64,000 nt of DNA from Gracilaria gracilis (Eukaryota > Rhodophyta > Florideophyceae > Gracilariales > Gracilariaceae): the NCBI GenBank assembly GCA_030374805.1, contig JARGSG010000217.1, positions 186,001 through 250,000 on the forward strand. The letters run 5' to 3'. Positions 20,464 through 31,917 of the stretch are shown in pieces. The notes beneath the pieces were generated by a model. The model made no database searches. It was not told the origin of the DNA and worked only from the letters and a program-made list of their open reading frames with translations. The position numbers and the translations under genes were made by a program. The first letter of the stretch is position 1. Every line of letters begins with the position of its first letter.

Positions 20464-23214
20464 ACGCTGTCGAATGTTTTCAGACTCAGGAAACCTTGAT
20501 AACCGATAATCTTTACAATCAGCACTTCGCTGTCTTTGTTTCAACTTTCCCTACACCTCCCTAACAATTCAGAGGAGACGAGGACGCTCTATAGTCTTTA
20601 AACTGTGTACAGAAGCCGACACATTACGTAAACATCTTTATATCAATTACCCTATGACATTCTTGTTTCAAACCGGTTTCGACGCTCCCAGCCCTTGCGC
20701 TGCCTCTACGACACGTAAAAGCCCCGCCCCTGACAGTCGCCCGAAAACAGACACAACCCAAATCTCTACAACGCCATGACCACAACGTCTATGCGACGAA
20801 AAACTCTGAAGCGAAAGAAAAGAGAAAAGGCAGAAAAAAGTACTCGACACAAACGTAACCAAGCCGTTCTTCTACTAGACAAAAACAAATTCTACAGAGC
20901 AATTCATCGAGCAACAGGACTCTCCATGAGAACAATAAGCAGGTTAAAAAATGAAATGAAGCTTGCAGCCAAGGAGAAGTTGCCCTACGATGATTCTGAA
21001 CACGACCTCCGACGAGGTCGTAAACCTGTTCTCACATTTATATAAGAACTGGCAATCATTGCAAGACTGTAAGAGTGTCAGCGCCACGGCTTTGTAATAT
21101 CAAAGGAAGCTTTAAGGTCGATTGCAGGTGAAATTGCCAATGACGGCCGGGGGGATTTCCAAACGGATCTCCGAGTGATGATGGGATTCGTGGGTTTCGC
21201 TCCCGTCACCGCGATACTTCATTTCGGAAGATGGAGTCCCGAGAGGGTGCGAAGATTGCTGCAGCTAACCCCGAACACGCCAAGACGTTAGTACAGGACT
21301 TGAAAGCCTGTGAGCAGCAGAGTCCTGGTATACTGAGTGATCCAACCTGCATATGTAATATGGATGAGACGAAGGTCAGCATAAGTATGACCGAAACTGA
21401 AAAAGTCTTCGTTTCGGCAGACACGAACCACGGTGGTCAGAAGATGACGTGTGATTCGCAAGGAAAGCACCTCACCGCTGTTGTGATTGCTCCTGCTGTG
21501 GGCGATGCGCTATCTCCTTTCTTTATATTCGCTGGTGCGAATAATATGGACCGTTGGTACAATCCCTTTTCACCCACTGAGTTCAAGGACCAAACTGGAT
21601 TTTCCCATTGGCCGACAAGGAGGGACTGGTTTCCTGAGTACGCCTTCGTGACATGCAGTGAGAATGGGTCTATGACGCAAGAACTTATTCCGTACATACT
21701 CGACCATATTCAGAGACACGCACCAAAATACACGAAGGGAAAGAAGATTCTTCTTCTCGTAGACGGCCACAAGTCGCGCAATGGCCACCTATGGCTCTCA
21801 AAGGGGAAAGAAGCCAGTATTGAAGTCATTCAAAGCCCAGCAAATACTTCCCATTTCTTACAAGCCTGTGACCAGTCCATCAATAAGCAGTTCAAAGCTG
21901 CGGCGCGAGCAACATTTCATTCTCTTGGAAGGATGGCCTTTCTCGATTTCGGGGACATGAGCACAAAACTCAAGCTCGGTACCGCCGGATTCAAAGCGCT
22001 CACTCCAGATGTCGTGCAGAAATCATTCGAAGCCGTCGGTCTTTGGCCTATGGATTTTCGCTTTTTGAAGTGGGCTGAGGAGAAGTGGACTGGGGTTAAG
22101 AGTCCGGAGACCGAAGCACAGCGCCGTTCCATACGCGTCGAACTACAGAAACAATACAAACAAATTAGGGAGGTTACGCGCGAACGGGGAGATATTACCT
22201 TCAAGATAGACCGCCTGGAGAACATCATCACGGCCGGACATAGCCGAGTACAGTACATCTTGGCGAAGCGGACATCGACGAAGGTCCAGGCGTGGAAAAA
22301 TTCTCCGGACTATTATGACCGAACCACGCTTTCTCGAGGTGCCCCTGCTGTGTACCTTACTCACGGTGAGCTCATTCGTAATCGTAAGGAAGCTCAAGAG
22401 ACCCAAAAACTGGAGAAGGAGCGCAAAGCTCATGCAAGGCTCGAAGCTACTTCGCGAAGAGAAGAAGAGGCTGCGAAGAAGAAGAAGCGGCAAGAAGAAC
22501 TTGCATTGAAAAAGAAACGTACGGCGGAAGAAAGAGAGCGAAAAGCTGAAGAGCGAAGGTTGAAGAAGCAAAGAGTTGACTCCGACAAAGCCAAGAAGAA
22601 AGCATCAGTGTTGAAGAAAAATTGCCAGAGTGTTGCCCAGAGGAATGGGCAAAACGCCGTTACAGATTCTTCAGCAGGAAATGTATTGCTTCCTCTCGGA
22701 GAACGAGATCTCAATAAACCATCAATGACAACCATGGCGCCGAGCGATGCGTTCTGCAAGGGTGTCGAAAAGGAGAACGAAACGCATGCCGAAGAAGTTA
22801 TGTGTACCAAGGGATCTCAAGCTCAGAGCATGCGTTCTGAGTTACAAAGAGACGATGAGAATGGTGGTGGTGCTGGCGCTCGCGAACACGACGCAGACGC
22901 GGCCAAGACGTTGCTGAAGCTTCATGATACCAATACAAAGGTATTGTGAACGGACTACGACGCTTCCTAGGATCGAAACCTAGGGCCAAGACGTGTGGAG
23001 AAAGATTGGTGGCGCTCGTGAAGTCTAGTGCGAAACGTTGGCGGTGCACCAAATTGAGCTGGATTTTGTGGAATTGGTTCTTGTGGAGTACAGCGCGTAC
23101 AAGCCGACGCCCTGGTCGCGAGCTTCGCCGTTATGACTTCACACTTTGACAGATTTGAGAGCACCCCAGGAGCTCTCATTTCACCAGATTTGTTTTTAAA
23201 ATAAAGCGAAGAGC
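20464..23214 (+). mobile_element. Pogo-like transposon inserted in a non-LTR retroelement
   Basis: The element is bounded by TA at 20,462-20,463 and TA at 23,215-23,216, the target duplication expected for the Tc1/mariner/pogo superfamily. Its ends are imperfect inverted repeats (ACGCTGTCGAATGTTTT at the left; GCTCTTCGCTTTATTTT as the reverse complement of the right). Excising the 2.75 kb plus one TA restores the frame of the surrounding retroelement, which is strong support for these borders. It carries one transposase gene. Confidence 0.7.
20776..22949 (+). pseudogene. Pogo/Tigger-like DDE transposase with damaged N-terminus
   Basis: The N-terminal part (20,776-21,045) is basic and contains a helix-turn-helix-like segment (FYRAIHRATGLSMRTISRLK). 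TAA at 21,043 and 21,070 and a frameshift near 21,150-21,190 separate it from the intact core at 21,231-22,949. The core has the DDE_1 pattern: ICNMDETKVS (first Asp), ILLLVDGHKSRNGHL (second Asp), then NTSHFLQACDQSINKQFK (third Asp), then FEAVGLWPM. The C-terminal about 200 residues form a Lys/Glu/Arg-rich helix followed by a disordered tail. The catalytic triad looks intact. The N-terminal breaks could be intron-related, but two stops plus a shift argue for decay. Confidence 0.75.
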
Positions 23215-23216
23215 TA

Positions 23217-25540
23217 CATGTGTTCTTCTGTTGAAGAAAAGAGTGCACCACAATACCCTCCCTGGGAAAGTATCTGATTCTCTTCTTCAGCAGGCAGCAA
23301 CCTTTGCTTACATTGTTTGATCTTCAGCGCAGCCTTCGCGTCCAAAAGGTCATGATCTATTTTCAACTTTTCTTGAATTAGCAATTGCAACCCCGACTTT
23401 GCTACTTTATCTAACCTTTCATTTTGAACTGTCCCACAGTGGCTGGGTATCCAAGACAGAAATATATCGCATCTCCTGCCAATAAAATCTAGTAGTTGAG
23501 CAAGGTGTTGTACGTGAAAAGCCTGTCGTCGAAGGTCGCCCTGCAGGGCATCAAGTGTGGCTTGTGAGTCCGTGAATATTTGCACACGTCCTGTAAAGCT
23601 CTCTGGAATGTCTTTAACTGCTTGTGGCATTGATAGTACTTCAGCAGTAAAGAAGCATAAGTTCACGCCTGCCGGGATTACCTTCTGGTCTCTTTTCGTT
23701 CTTCCTCTCCAGTAGATTCTGTATGCTCCTGCTGCTAAATTGCCTGGGCAGAGAAGTTCTGTTCTCAGTACATCACCGTCTTTGTCTTTAACTGTTTGTG
23801 TCTCCCCGTCCAGGCTGTATGCCATCTCAACTTTATCGTCGTACCGCACTCAAATTTCAGGTAGTACATGCCTTTTTTCGAAGAACTCTTTCACGCACTG
23901 CCTGATTTCAACCCCATCACGTGGTTGGTGTAAAGTGCCACAGTACCAGCCTCCATCCCACTCGACTGCCACTCTAGTTTCCTGGTTTGGTACGCTAAGT
24001 GGGCTGCCGACTAATCCATCACACCAAACGTCGCAATCGCTGGCGGGGAGCACAGACAGAAGAGCCGTGGTTGGTGCGTGTTGGACGTTTGCAGGGTCGT
24101 CTTTGCTGCAGGCTGCGTACTGAAATTTAAGATGGTCAAGGGTCAGTAGCCCCACTGCGTGAGGTCGGCTTGTCCGGGGGAGTTGCAGTATTCCTTTTTT
24201 GGCGAGAAAGTATTCTGCGACCCTTCTGAGATTTGGCCGATTCTTCCTAACCCTTGCTTTTATCCGTTCCTTCAAGGCTTCTTTCAGCGGAGTACCGTTA
24301 TCGCTGCGCATAGCTCTCTCATAAAGGAGCGCTGCTTTCGCTTCTGCTATGGCTGACAATGGTTTCATTTGGACCAGTTCTCTGAGATCGGCTATAGGAG
24401 CCGACGATACGCACCCTGTTTGCGCGCGTATGGCTGCGTTCCGAGCTCTTTCAAGAGAAACTACACCTTTCTTGTTTCCATTGGTCACTGTGGTAACGGC
24501 AGTTTAGAAGGCAATGGGCTCTGCAAAACCCTTTCGTATGGTGTCTATTGTCTTCCAGTCACATTCTTATGATTTTCCTGCAAGGCAACGCATAATCCGG
24601 TTTCGCTTGTTGTACTTTGCCGCGGTGTGCTCGAATTGTGCTATAAAAGTCAACTTGGAATCGAGGACGACTCCTAGAAACTTTGCACAATTAGAAGGAG
24701 GCATGCGGTGTCCTGCGACAAACAGAGACTACCGGTCGGTTTTTTCTTGCCATTTTGCCGATGTAAACGGTACTACGACCGTCTTTGTTGGGTTCATGGT
24801 AATATTGTTTTCTTTGCAGTACTCTGACAAAGCATCTATGGCGGTTTGGGCCTTCGACTGACACTCAATTGGCTTTCGGTTGCATACCCACATCAGGATG
24901 TCATCGGCGAACAGGTTAACGTTGGTCTCTGGTTGTATGCGTTGAATGTAATCTGGTAGATCGTAAACATACGCTATCCACAAGCCAGGGGAAAACGTGC
25001 CTACTTGTGGCAGTCCATGAGGGACTACTGTCTCAGCTCCCGTTGCGTTTTTCCAGCGACACCGCCACCTTCGATTTATTACGAAAGAGCGTATCCAACG
25101 CCACAGATGTGGGGGGCAATTCATTTATGCTAGTTTGTTCATGAGCCTATGATGCAAAACGCAGTCGTAGGCTTTCGAAAAGTCGCAGAAGACAGCCAGA
25201 GACTGTTTCTTATCATCCCAAGCGTTTTGGATACTTTCACATACCGCAGCTATGTGTTCGTCTGTATTTCTACCCATTCTGAACCCGGCTTGGTGCGGTG
25301 GAAGCTTTGGGTCAAGAAATGCCATGAGAACTCTGTTCGACATTCTCTCTGCCACTCTCGAGATCACGGCTGTAAGTGATATGGGCCGGAACCTTCCAGG
25401 GGGTCCTGGTTTTGGAATTGGCACGAGAGTGGAGAGGCGCCACTTCGCTGGCGTCACTCCTTCCCGGTATGTGCGGTTTGTGAGTTGTAGCAGTGTTTGA
25501 TAATAATTTGGGTTGTTTACGGACAGACCCTCTTCAAATC
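23217..25540 (-). pseudogene. Non-LTR retroelement (reverse transcriptase plus RNase H), 5'-truncated
   Basis: In one minus-strand frame: RT motifs WRLSTLVPIPKPG, FRPISLTAVISRVAERM, PPHQAGFRMGRNTDEH, LAVFCDFSKAYDCVLH (palm Asp), VPHGLPQVGTFSPGLW and VNLFADDILMWV (the catalytic ADD), then RNase H blocks VNLCFFTAEVLSM, VQIFTDSQATLDAL and IFLSWIPSHCG. Stops at 25,122 (TAA), within 24,720-24,730 (TAG), near 24,505 (TAA) and near 23,850 (TGA) show decay. It starts abruptly around 25,540 without the endonuclease domain, as expected for 5' truncation during target-primed reverse transcription. The 3' part is displaced to 20,248-20,461 by the pogo-like insertion. Confidence 0.85.
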
Positions 25541-26159
25541 AGGTCAGGTGTAACAAAGCGTTGTTTACTGAAGTCCGGCAGTTCGATGCCCCTTCTCCCG
25601 GGGAAACGGAACCTGCGTCTCTAAGCTATTTGAAGGGGTGCAGCGGAGCGTCGGCACAATGTCAGAGCTGATTCCAGCCTCCATTGCGTGTCAGCCACCT
25701 CTCCCCAAGCGCGGGAAATTTCTGTTCAAAGATCTGCCTCAAATGCACGTGAAATGTACATATCAAACTCTTAAATGCAGCTGTCTTGGGTAGGGTGCAG
25801 ACACTCTCTGTACGAACTCCGCATTTCTACGGCCCAATGAAAGCTTGGCTCTACAGATGCTCCACTCACTGTCAGCAAATACTCAACTTGTAAGTTGTAT
25901 TGGGCGTCTCAAGGTGAAGTGGAGCTATGTATAGTCGCCGAAATCACCATTGGGCCAACTTTTGTTTCTCGTCCGAAACAGAAACCAGAAAGCGTATACC
26001 TTAACCTTGCTAAAGTTATCTAGCCTAGTACTGCTGAGGTCCGCAGAAAGCAAAAGGCCACAAAACAGACCAACAAACCAGCTTTTATTGTAGAAATGGC
26101 ACTGTGAAACAACGATAGATCCACGAACTTTTATTTAGTCCAAACCAGTAAACCGTCAC
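25541..26159. other. Intergenic, no gene seen
   Basis: Separates the 5' end of the non-LTR element from the Tc1/mariner gene; no coding motif or repeat identified. Confidence 0.4.
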
Positions 26160-26164
26160 TTTTC

Positions 26165-26534
26165 TTACATTCAGTACCCCGTAGCAGCTCCTTTCTTCTC
26201 AATGACAGGCACCAAACGACGCGGCATTGAATGATACAACGTGTTTATGTAATCATCGCTTATATTATTTCAACAATCCACGACTTTTTTTTGCCAAATC
26301 TTCAACGTTGTTGAACTGTACCCCCCCACCAAAGAAATCCCTGCCAAGATTATCCCACACATTTTAAATTGGATTTAGATCGGGCGACTTTGCTGGCCGG
26401 TCCAGAACGTCAATTTCATGATCGCAAAGCAGCCACTTTTTGGTATGATTTGACCGATGACTGGACGCTCCGCCCTAAATTAAGGTCTATCATTTATCAC
26501 AAGCATTGGCGGCCATTGGGAGCAGCGTGCGCTC
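26165..26534 (-). pseudogene. Tc1/mariner transposase, C-terminal half
   Basis: Minus-strand translation in slightly shifting frames gives TLLPMAANAC, GGASSHRSNHTKKWLLCDHE (second Asp region, with Asp lost), then the hallmark AKSPDLNPI followed by NVWDNLGRDF, and the tail YINTLYHSMPRRLVPVIEKK ending GAATGY. These are signature blocks of the Tc1/mariner family. Several stops and at least one frameshift occur. The N-terminal half is at 31,918-32,470, on the other side of the piggyBac-like element, which entered at TTAA. Confidence 0.7.
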
Positions 26535-26659
26535 TTAACCCTTTCCATCTCAAAAGCTTAAGAGATATATATATATATGTTAAGAAGCTCAAATGCAAAA
26601 TTATGATTGGCTGAGAACCACTCTACTTAAAACACAGGTGGCTGTGGGCCGTCTCTGCC

Positions 26660-27250
26660 TCCGGATCTTTTCTCTGGATATGTAGTGCAGCGCCAGAGGC
26701 GGAAAGACACCACAAAGACGTCCGAGATCTTCCTCCGTAAGAGGGTAGTCAGCAGAAAGAGCCTCTCTGGCAAGGCACGACGAAGTCGGGTGTAAGCCGA
26801 GGCCAAGCCGTCATGACGGGCGTACAGAGTTGAGCGAGGATCGGTGTTGGCAACACGTGTGTGGGTGAACGGGTCCTTGAGAGAGGCACGAGTCCATGGA
26901 AGTGGGGAAAAGAGAAGAGGAATCCGCGAGAGCGGGGGATGGAAAGAAGGAAAAGGAGGAAAGGGCAAAAAGGCTACGGTAAAAACCGGGGTTATCCCTG
27001 TACAGGGTCAAACGCGACACAAGCGGAAAACACCCCCCACGAATGGACCCTGTTAGGTGACGCAGGGGGGATACACTACCCGTAGGCAACGGAGTCTCTC
27101 TCCTGGAAGGAGTCGATGACCACCGAAGGCGAAGAAGTATAGAGCCAACCCTGGTTGGGGGAACTTTACTGTGCAAGGCGGCGAGGTCGCCGCCGAGCTA
27201 AGTAGTGAGCTCGCGCCAAAACTAATTAAATAAACTAACTAAATTAGGCC
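26660..27250 (+). repeat. LTR-like repeat, copy 1
   Basis: It shares ordered blocks with 28,403-29,371: GACGTCCGAG / GATGTCCGAG, TCGGGTGTAAGCCGAG / CCGGGTGTAAACCGGAG, GAGTCCATGGAAGTGG / GAGTCCAGGAGTGG, CTCTCCTGGAAGGAGTCG / CTCTCCTTTGAGGAGTCG and a CCCAGCGG block near the end. The two copies are well diverged. No open frame is conserved between them, so they are more likely long terminal repeats or another non-coding mobile unit than genes. Borders are approximate. Confidence 0.45.
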
Positions 27251-27715
27251 CACGCCCAGCGGTAATTACCCACGCGCCGTGGCGCCCGTTCCACGTGTAC
27301 GTGGCCAACCTCCTCACTCATCCGTAATCCACGTGTCCTTTTCACTACAGTGGTTGTTACTCTTCATATCCTCCTACTAGGGGCGATCGACCGACTCGTC
27401 GGAATATGACTAAGTCAAACGAAATCTCATTCTGAGGGTGTTGCAGCACAGGATATATGTTTCCGATAACAGTTCCATTTCCATTAACGGAACAATACTG
27501 TGCAAGAAAGGACAGCAAAAATTCGTCAACTGACCAGCATAGTGATTGACGGCAGTGAAGCATCAACCGCTCTCAACGCATCGAAAAAGATTTGCAATAC
27601 AAGAGTAACTAGTTGAGTAGCAAGTTGGAGCACCGTTTATAGCCATGCGATCCCAAATACTCTGCCGCACTCATAGCAAAGTGGTAGAAAATCCGAAGCA
27701 AACCATATTCGCAAA

Positions 27716-30691
27716 ATGGAAACCGCAATTGATATTGACACTGCGAACCTCTACCTGCACTGATTTCCTGATGATAACCAACTCTTTGAGTCCAAGTGTA
27801 ATGGAGAACAACTCTACAAAGCGGAAGAGCACGGCGAAGGCTTCGAAATTACTCCACTCCTTTCTGATCAACATACCGCAGCAAAAGAAATTCCTTACTG
27901 CACATTGTGGCTCAAGCGGTCAAGGCTGGATATTCGGAACAAAGGAGCCGTACTAAACGCCTTAAATCATGTTCACAAAGAACTAAAGTTAACAAATTTG
28001 TTCTTGAATGGATCCTTTACCGAGTGCATTAGAACCTGGACAGCGGCGGTTCTGCTCAGACGCGGAAAGAAGAACTTATCAGGTATAGAACTGGAAGCCT
28101 TTGTAGGCCTACAGATAGCTACATTGCTTTGCAGAATGAATTCAATGCAAGATTATTGGAGCAATAAAATTTTTTCTGCGATGATGGACTTTCGGAAAGT
28201 AATGTCCAGGAACCGCTTCCAAGACATCCGTTCCGCTCTACGTCTATATTGCTCTTATGAGCACAGTGCAGCCACTGAAGACCCGCTGTGGCATTCAAGT
28301 ATTATGCTAGAACACTTTCTCAAAAACGCCACTTCAATCGCAGTTCCGAGAGGAGTAACAACGTTGGATGAGAAAGCAATACGCTGCAAAGGAAGGACGC
28401 GAGCTTGATGTAGAGCAAACCCCAAAGAGGGTACATACCCACCAGGATGTCCGAGTCCTGCTCCCACAAAAGGGCGAACTCAGAAGTAGAGCCCTCTGCC
28501 CGTGCGCGTGCCGCGTGGCAGCCGGGTGTAAACCGGAGACGGTATGCAGAGGTAAAGAAGAGCGTGAGCCTAGAGAGAAATAACCGACGACGGGTCACGA
28601 GAGAACGAGTCCAGGAGTGGCGCGAACGGTGCCGGAGGACGGTGTAATGCTCCTACGGAGAACCACACGAGCGAAGCTACGGCCCGTGCCAACGGCGGGA
28701 ACAAGGCCGATAGCGGAACGAGAAACACACACAATCCACCAAATATAACTCTATACAGAGGCGGAAGCGAGGCCTGCACCAGGAAAACGATGAACCAAAA
28801 AACCATCCGGTACCTCGGTGAACGACAACAAATACAACCTGATACTGAGGTAATTAGCGGAACCAGCCAGAAACTGGTAGTAAAAAACTTCCTTAGGGAC
28901 CCTGAAGGGTGATTGTACAGACACCAGTCGTGGTTACTCTCCTTTGAGGAGTCGTGAACCTCCGTAGGCAGTAACACCCATAGCCCGGCCTTTGGGAAGA
29001 AGACGCGACTCAGTTGAGTTTTACTTAGTGGCTCCAGGGCGAGATCACCCGAGCGTATATACTATCTACTGTATCTAGGGCTGCGCACTCCCACGAGGGC
29101 TCTACACGTTTACAACCCAGAGTCAGGGTGCCAAAGTATCTACCCAGCGGGTGTGACGCGAAATATTTGGACAAATATGCCACAAGGCCCTACTGTACAC
29201 CTACTTCATAGGTTCTATCCCAGATTCACCTAACAAGGTACGTTCCCAATACTATTTCCAACTCCACCCGAAACGGGGTCCATATTCATAGTCTGACACG
29301 TCAGTGCTCAATGGGTAGAGCTCTATTATGAGAAACTTCATTGTACCGACATCGGATCGCCATGGCTCCACACTCGATCGTATATGAAATCGAAACCCGT
29401 AAAGTTCGGGATACGGTTCTACGTCGTGGCTGCGTGGCAGTTTGTTTACATTCATACACTATGGGATACTGGTTCTGGCAACCACATAGGTCTTCCCTCC
29501 GCAATTCGTTGTACAAATTTGTTCCGCACTCTGCGGGGCGTGTTCAACCGTATATTGGATGAGCAATTGATCTCCAAGTCAAGCGCATCTGCATTGTGGT
29601 GTCTGCAGCTAACACATCAGTGTGAACCTGACATACAAGGAGAAGCAGATCGACTGGTCGTAATGAACGATTTCTACACTCGGCACAGTCTAGCACATCA
29701 ATTACGTCGCATGACTTATTCAAAGATGAGTGTCCTGAGAACTGTTCGTCTGAAAAAAATTGACAGTGCCAATGGAAATGCGGTGAAAGAAGCCATGAGT
29801 TTACTGCAGGGTAAGCTTCGGGGCTCACGGCTGCTTTGTCAGGCATTTGATAAGCCAAAGCAACGGAATGGGGAGACCGAAGTTTCGAAAAACGTAGAAT
29901 TCGTAGTCTTCAGGGATAGAAAGACTGTAGTCTTTTACTCAAACGATCTAGCATGCACACTGGAGGCTCGCATCGTTCAGCCAAATTCACACGGAGTGGA
30001 ATGCGTCCATGGGCTCGCTCCTCTCCAGAGAAGGATGGGTCACGAGGCGCTAAACAGAACGACAATACAGGTACCGGCGCTAATTGTCGCATATAATATG
30101 TTTATGAACGGCGTCGACCGTTTTGATCAGTTGCGGTCCACAAATCTCATTATGCGGAAAGAGATTCGAGTTCCCATGAGTGTGTTCACCTTCATTCTGG
30201 ATGCCAGTATCCTCAACGCATATGCTGTTCTTCAATCTCTGCAGGGTGAAAGTGAGATGCGCACTGTCTTTGAGTTCAAACGAAGAGTGGGTGAGCAACT
30301 TGTTATTCCTTTCTTGGCCTTCAAGAGGGAGAAACAAGCGTTGGCCACGGCTATTTCGCACTCAACAGAAGAATCCTTCGGGGCAAAGAAGCAACATGTT
30401 TTATTTGAGACTAATGAGAAAAGGTAAGCTCGGTGCTACTTGTGTAGGATCATGGGAACACACCAAAAGGAAACAAAGTCAATATATGCATGCACAAGTT
30501 GTTCGTTTGCGTTCCATGTAAATTGTTTCGCCTTTTACCACAACCTGGATGAGCTCAGACGTGATCGGTTAGAGATTTACCAAGCCATTCAAAAGGCACT
30601 CGCTGATAGTAAGCCACGCCGCCGCCGTAACCGAAAGATATCCTCTGCAAGCTGCCTAAAGCAAACAAAATTGCCATTCAAAACACTGTAA
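27716..30691 (+). pseudogene. PiggyBac-family transposase (DDE_Tnp_1_7), split by an insertion
   Basis: The frame starts at ATG 27,716 with an acidic N-terminus and a TGA after METAIDIDTANLYLH. The core contains TTLDEKAIRCKGRT (first acidic site), which stops at about 28,402. The frame resumes after the insertion at about 29,378 with RSYMKSKPVKFGIRFYVVAAW, joining exactly where piggyBac proteins continue. VVMNDFYTRHSLAHQL is the second site, and MFMNGVDRFDQLRST the GVD..DQ block. After TAA at 30,425-30,427 the frame continues into a cysteine-rich C-terminus (RCYLCRIM, YACTSCSFAFHVNCF; C-x2-C...C-x2-C-x5-H-x2-C), as in piggyBac zinc-binding tails. At the second site the usual Asp-Asn order is reversed to Asn-Asp. 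Confidence 0.85.
28403..29371 (+). repeat. LTR-like insertion inside the piggyBac-like transposase
   Basis: About 0.97 kb of non-coding sequence separates two perfectly joinable halves of the transposase. The flanking ACGCGA (28,397-28,402) and ACTCGA (29,372-29,377) may be a 5-6 bp target duplication with one change. It is related to 26,660-27,250. It lacks coding capacity and has the length of a solo LTR, but TG...CA ends could not be assigned with certainty. Confidence 0.55.
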
Positions 30692-30697
30692 AAGAAC

Positions 30698-31399
30698 CTA
30701 TTGCTGCTTACAACCCATGTAGAAGTCGATGGAATCCGGCCATTGTGCATGAATTGCAGCTACCACACAATGCAGGATTTGAATTCGTCTGCGCTTTCCC
30801 AGCACACCATGTCGCTGATATGTATAACGACGGTAGGCTCTCTTGCGAAGCCAAGAATTCTCTTTAGAAGGGGATGCTCTGGCACATTTGGTTTCCATCG
30901 TTTCATGGACCACATCATCTCCAAATTGCTGCCAATAGCACGGTGTTCCTCCACAATCTGTAGACATCTGACCTTGCTCACTACTAGACACAAGCACTGT
31001 GTAGCCCACTTCATCTACAGACGGTAGCGTTCTCTCGCATTCACTCTGTCTTTTGTTGTTCTCTATATCTGGGGGAATTTGCGCTGCTTCGCTTGCTTTC
31101 GTCTTGCATCCAATACCCGCCTGTCGTAACTCTATTTGTCGTGTTTCGATCGTTGTGGTAGGGACCATGTTTGCCATGTACGGCTCAGAACTATAGGTGT
31201 GCACTCTTCGTTTGTGCTCGTCTCTGTCCAACTTGATGCTGGTTTTTGGTACGTCTCCAAAGAGATGAGCACAGTTGTCTCCATGCCGTTCACTCTGGTT
31301 TCGAGAATTGCCTTTCTGATCCCCATCAAAACACGGAGCAGGAGCAGATTCTTCTTCCTGGCTCTCTTTGAGGTCGACGCTGCGTAACATGTCGGTCAT
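30698..31399 (-). CDS. Hypothetical second ORF of the piggyBac-like element
   Basis: A 233-codon uninterrupted frame, convergent with the transposase and ending 7 bp from its stop, fully inside the element's terminal repeats. The N-terminus is acidic and polar (LKESQEEESAPAPCFDGDQK), the middle is low in hydrophobics, and the C-terminus is basic (ENSWLRKRAYRRYTYQRHG, LGKRRRIQILH). No family is recognised. It is intact while its transposase is not. Being inside the element suggests an accessory DNA-binding or regulatory product, but it could also be a chance frame. Confidence 0.4.
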   Translation of the reverse strand: MTDMLRSVDLKESQEEESAPAPCFDGDQKGNSRNQSERHGDNCAHLFGDVPKTSIKLDRDEHKRRVHTYSSEPYMANMVPTTTIETRQIELRQAGIGCKTKASEAAQIPPDIENNKRQSECERTLPSVDEVGYTVLVSSSEQGQMSTDCGGTPCYWQQFGDDVVHETMETKCARASPSKENSWLRKRAYRRYTYQRHGVLGKRRRIQILHCVVAAIHAQWPDSIDFYMGCKQQ

Positions 31400-31917
31400 C
31401 TTTGTGATTCAAAGTTAGTTAGACTCAGTAGCAGTGTGAATGTTTGGCAGAAAGAAGAATTGTACAGCTTACCAAACACGAAGCACAGTGTGGAGCAGAA
31501 AACAACTGTAGATTTGTCTGAGAATGCGCAAGTGTTTCTGCGCAAACTAAGTATGTAAACTTTGTGAAGAACCAACAGTATCTTCGGCTTTGTGAGAGAA
31601 TAGAAGCCAAAATGCGATGTCTGTTGTCTAACCGTCTGTGTGTTTCGTTCCGGGGGTTGCAAGCTACATATCCGCGGCGACGTCAATTTTGAAGCTGCCA
31701 TGCGCTCGATTGGCGTAACATATATTTGACGGGTATGTGAGAACTGGTCCTGATTTCATGTCACTGCTTCGCACGCATCTCACATGCACGAAATTTGCTC
31801 CCTTGAAGTTCATGGCCTTCTATGATGCATGAAAAAATCTGAACTGGAGGGTTGTTATTGGGCATGATGATCTGGTTATATATATCCTTTATCTTTACTT
31901 GGGATTGAAAGGGTTAG

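Larger units (their letters stand above)
26539..31913 (+). mobile_element. PiggyBac-like transposon, nested in a Tc1/mariner gene
   Basis: The 15-bp terminal inverted repeats are CCCTTTCCATCTCAA (26,539-26,553) and, as reverse complement at 31,899-31,913, CCCTTTCAATCCCAA. The left flank is TTAA (26,535-26,538) and the right flank TTAG (31,914-31,917), a mutated copy of the family's TTAA target. The Tc1/mariner coding sequence is interrupted exactly here and continues on both sides, confirming the borders. Contents are a transposase (27,716-30,691), a convergent second ORF (30,698-31,399) and two LTR-like insertions. Confidence 0.8.

Noticed and set aside
30421..30440. AGGTAAGC as a splice donor ending the piggyBac-like transposase core
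   Set aside because: The same frame continues directly into the expected cysteine-rich domain, so a single stop mutation explains it without an intron.
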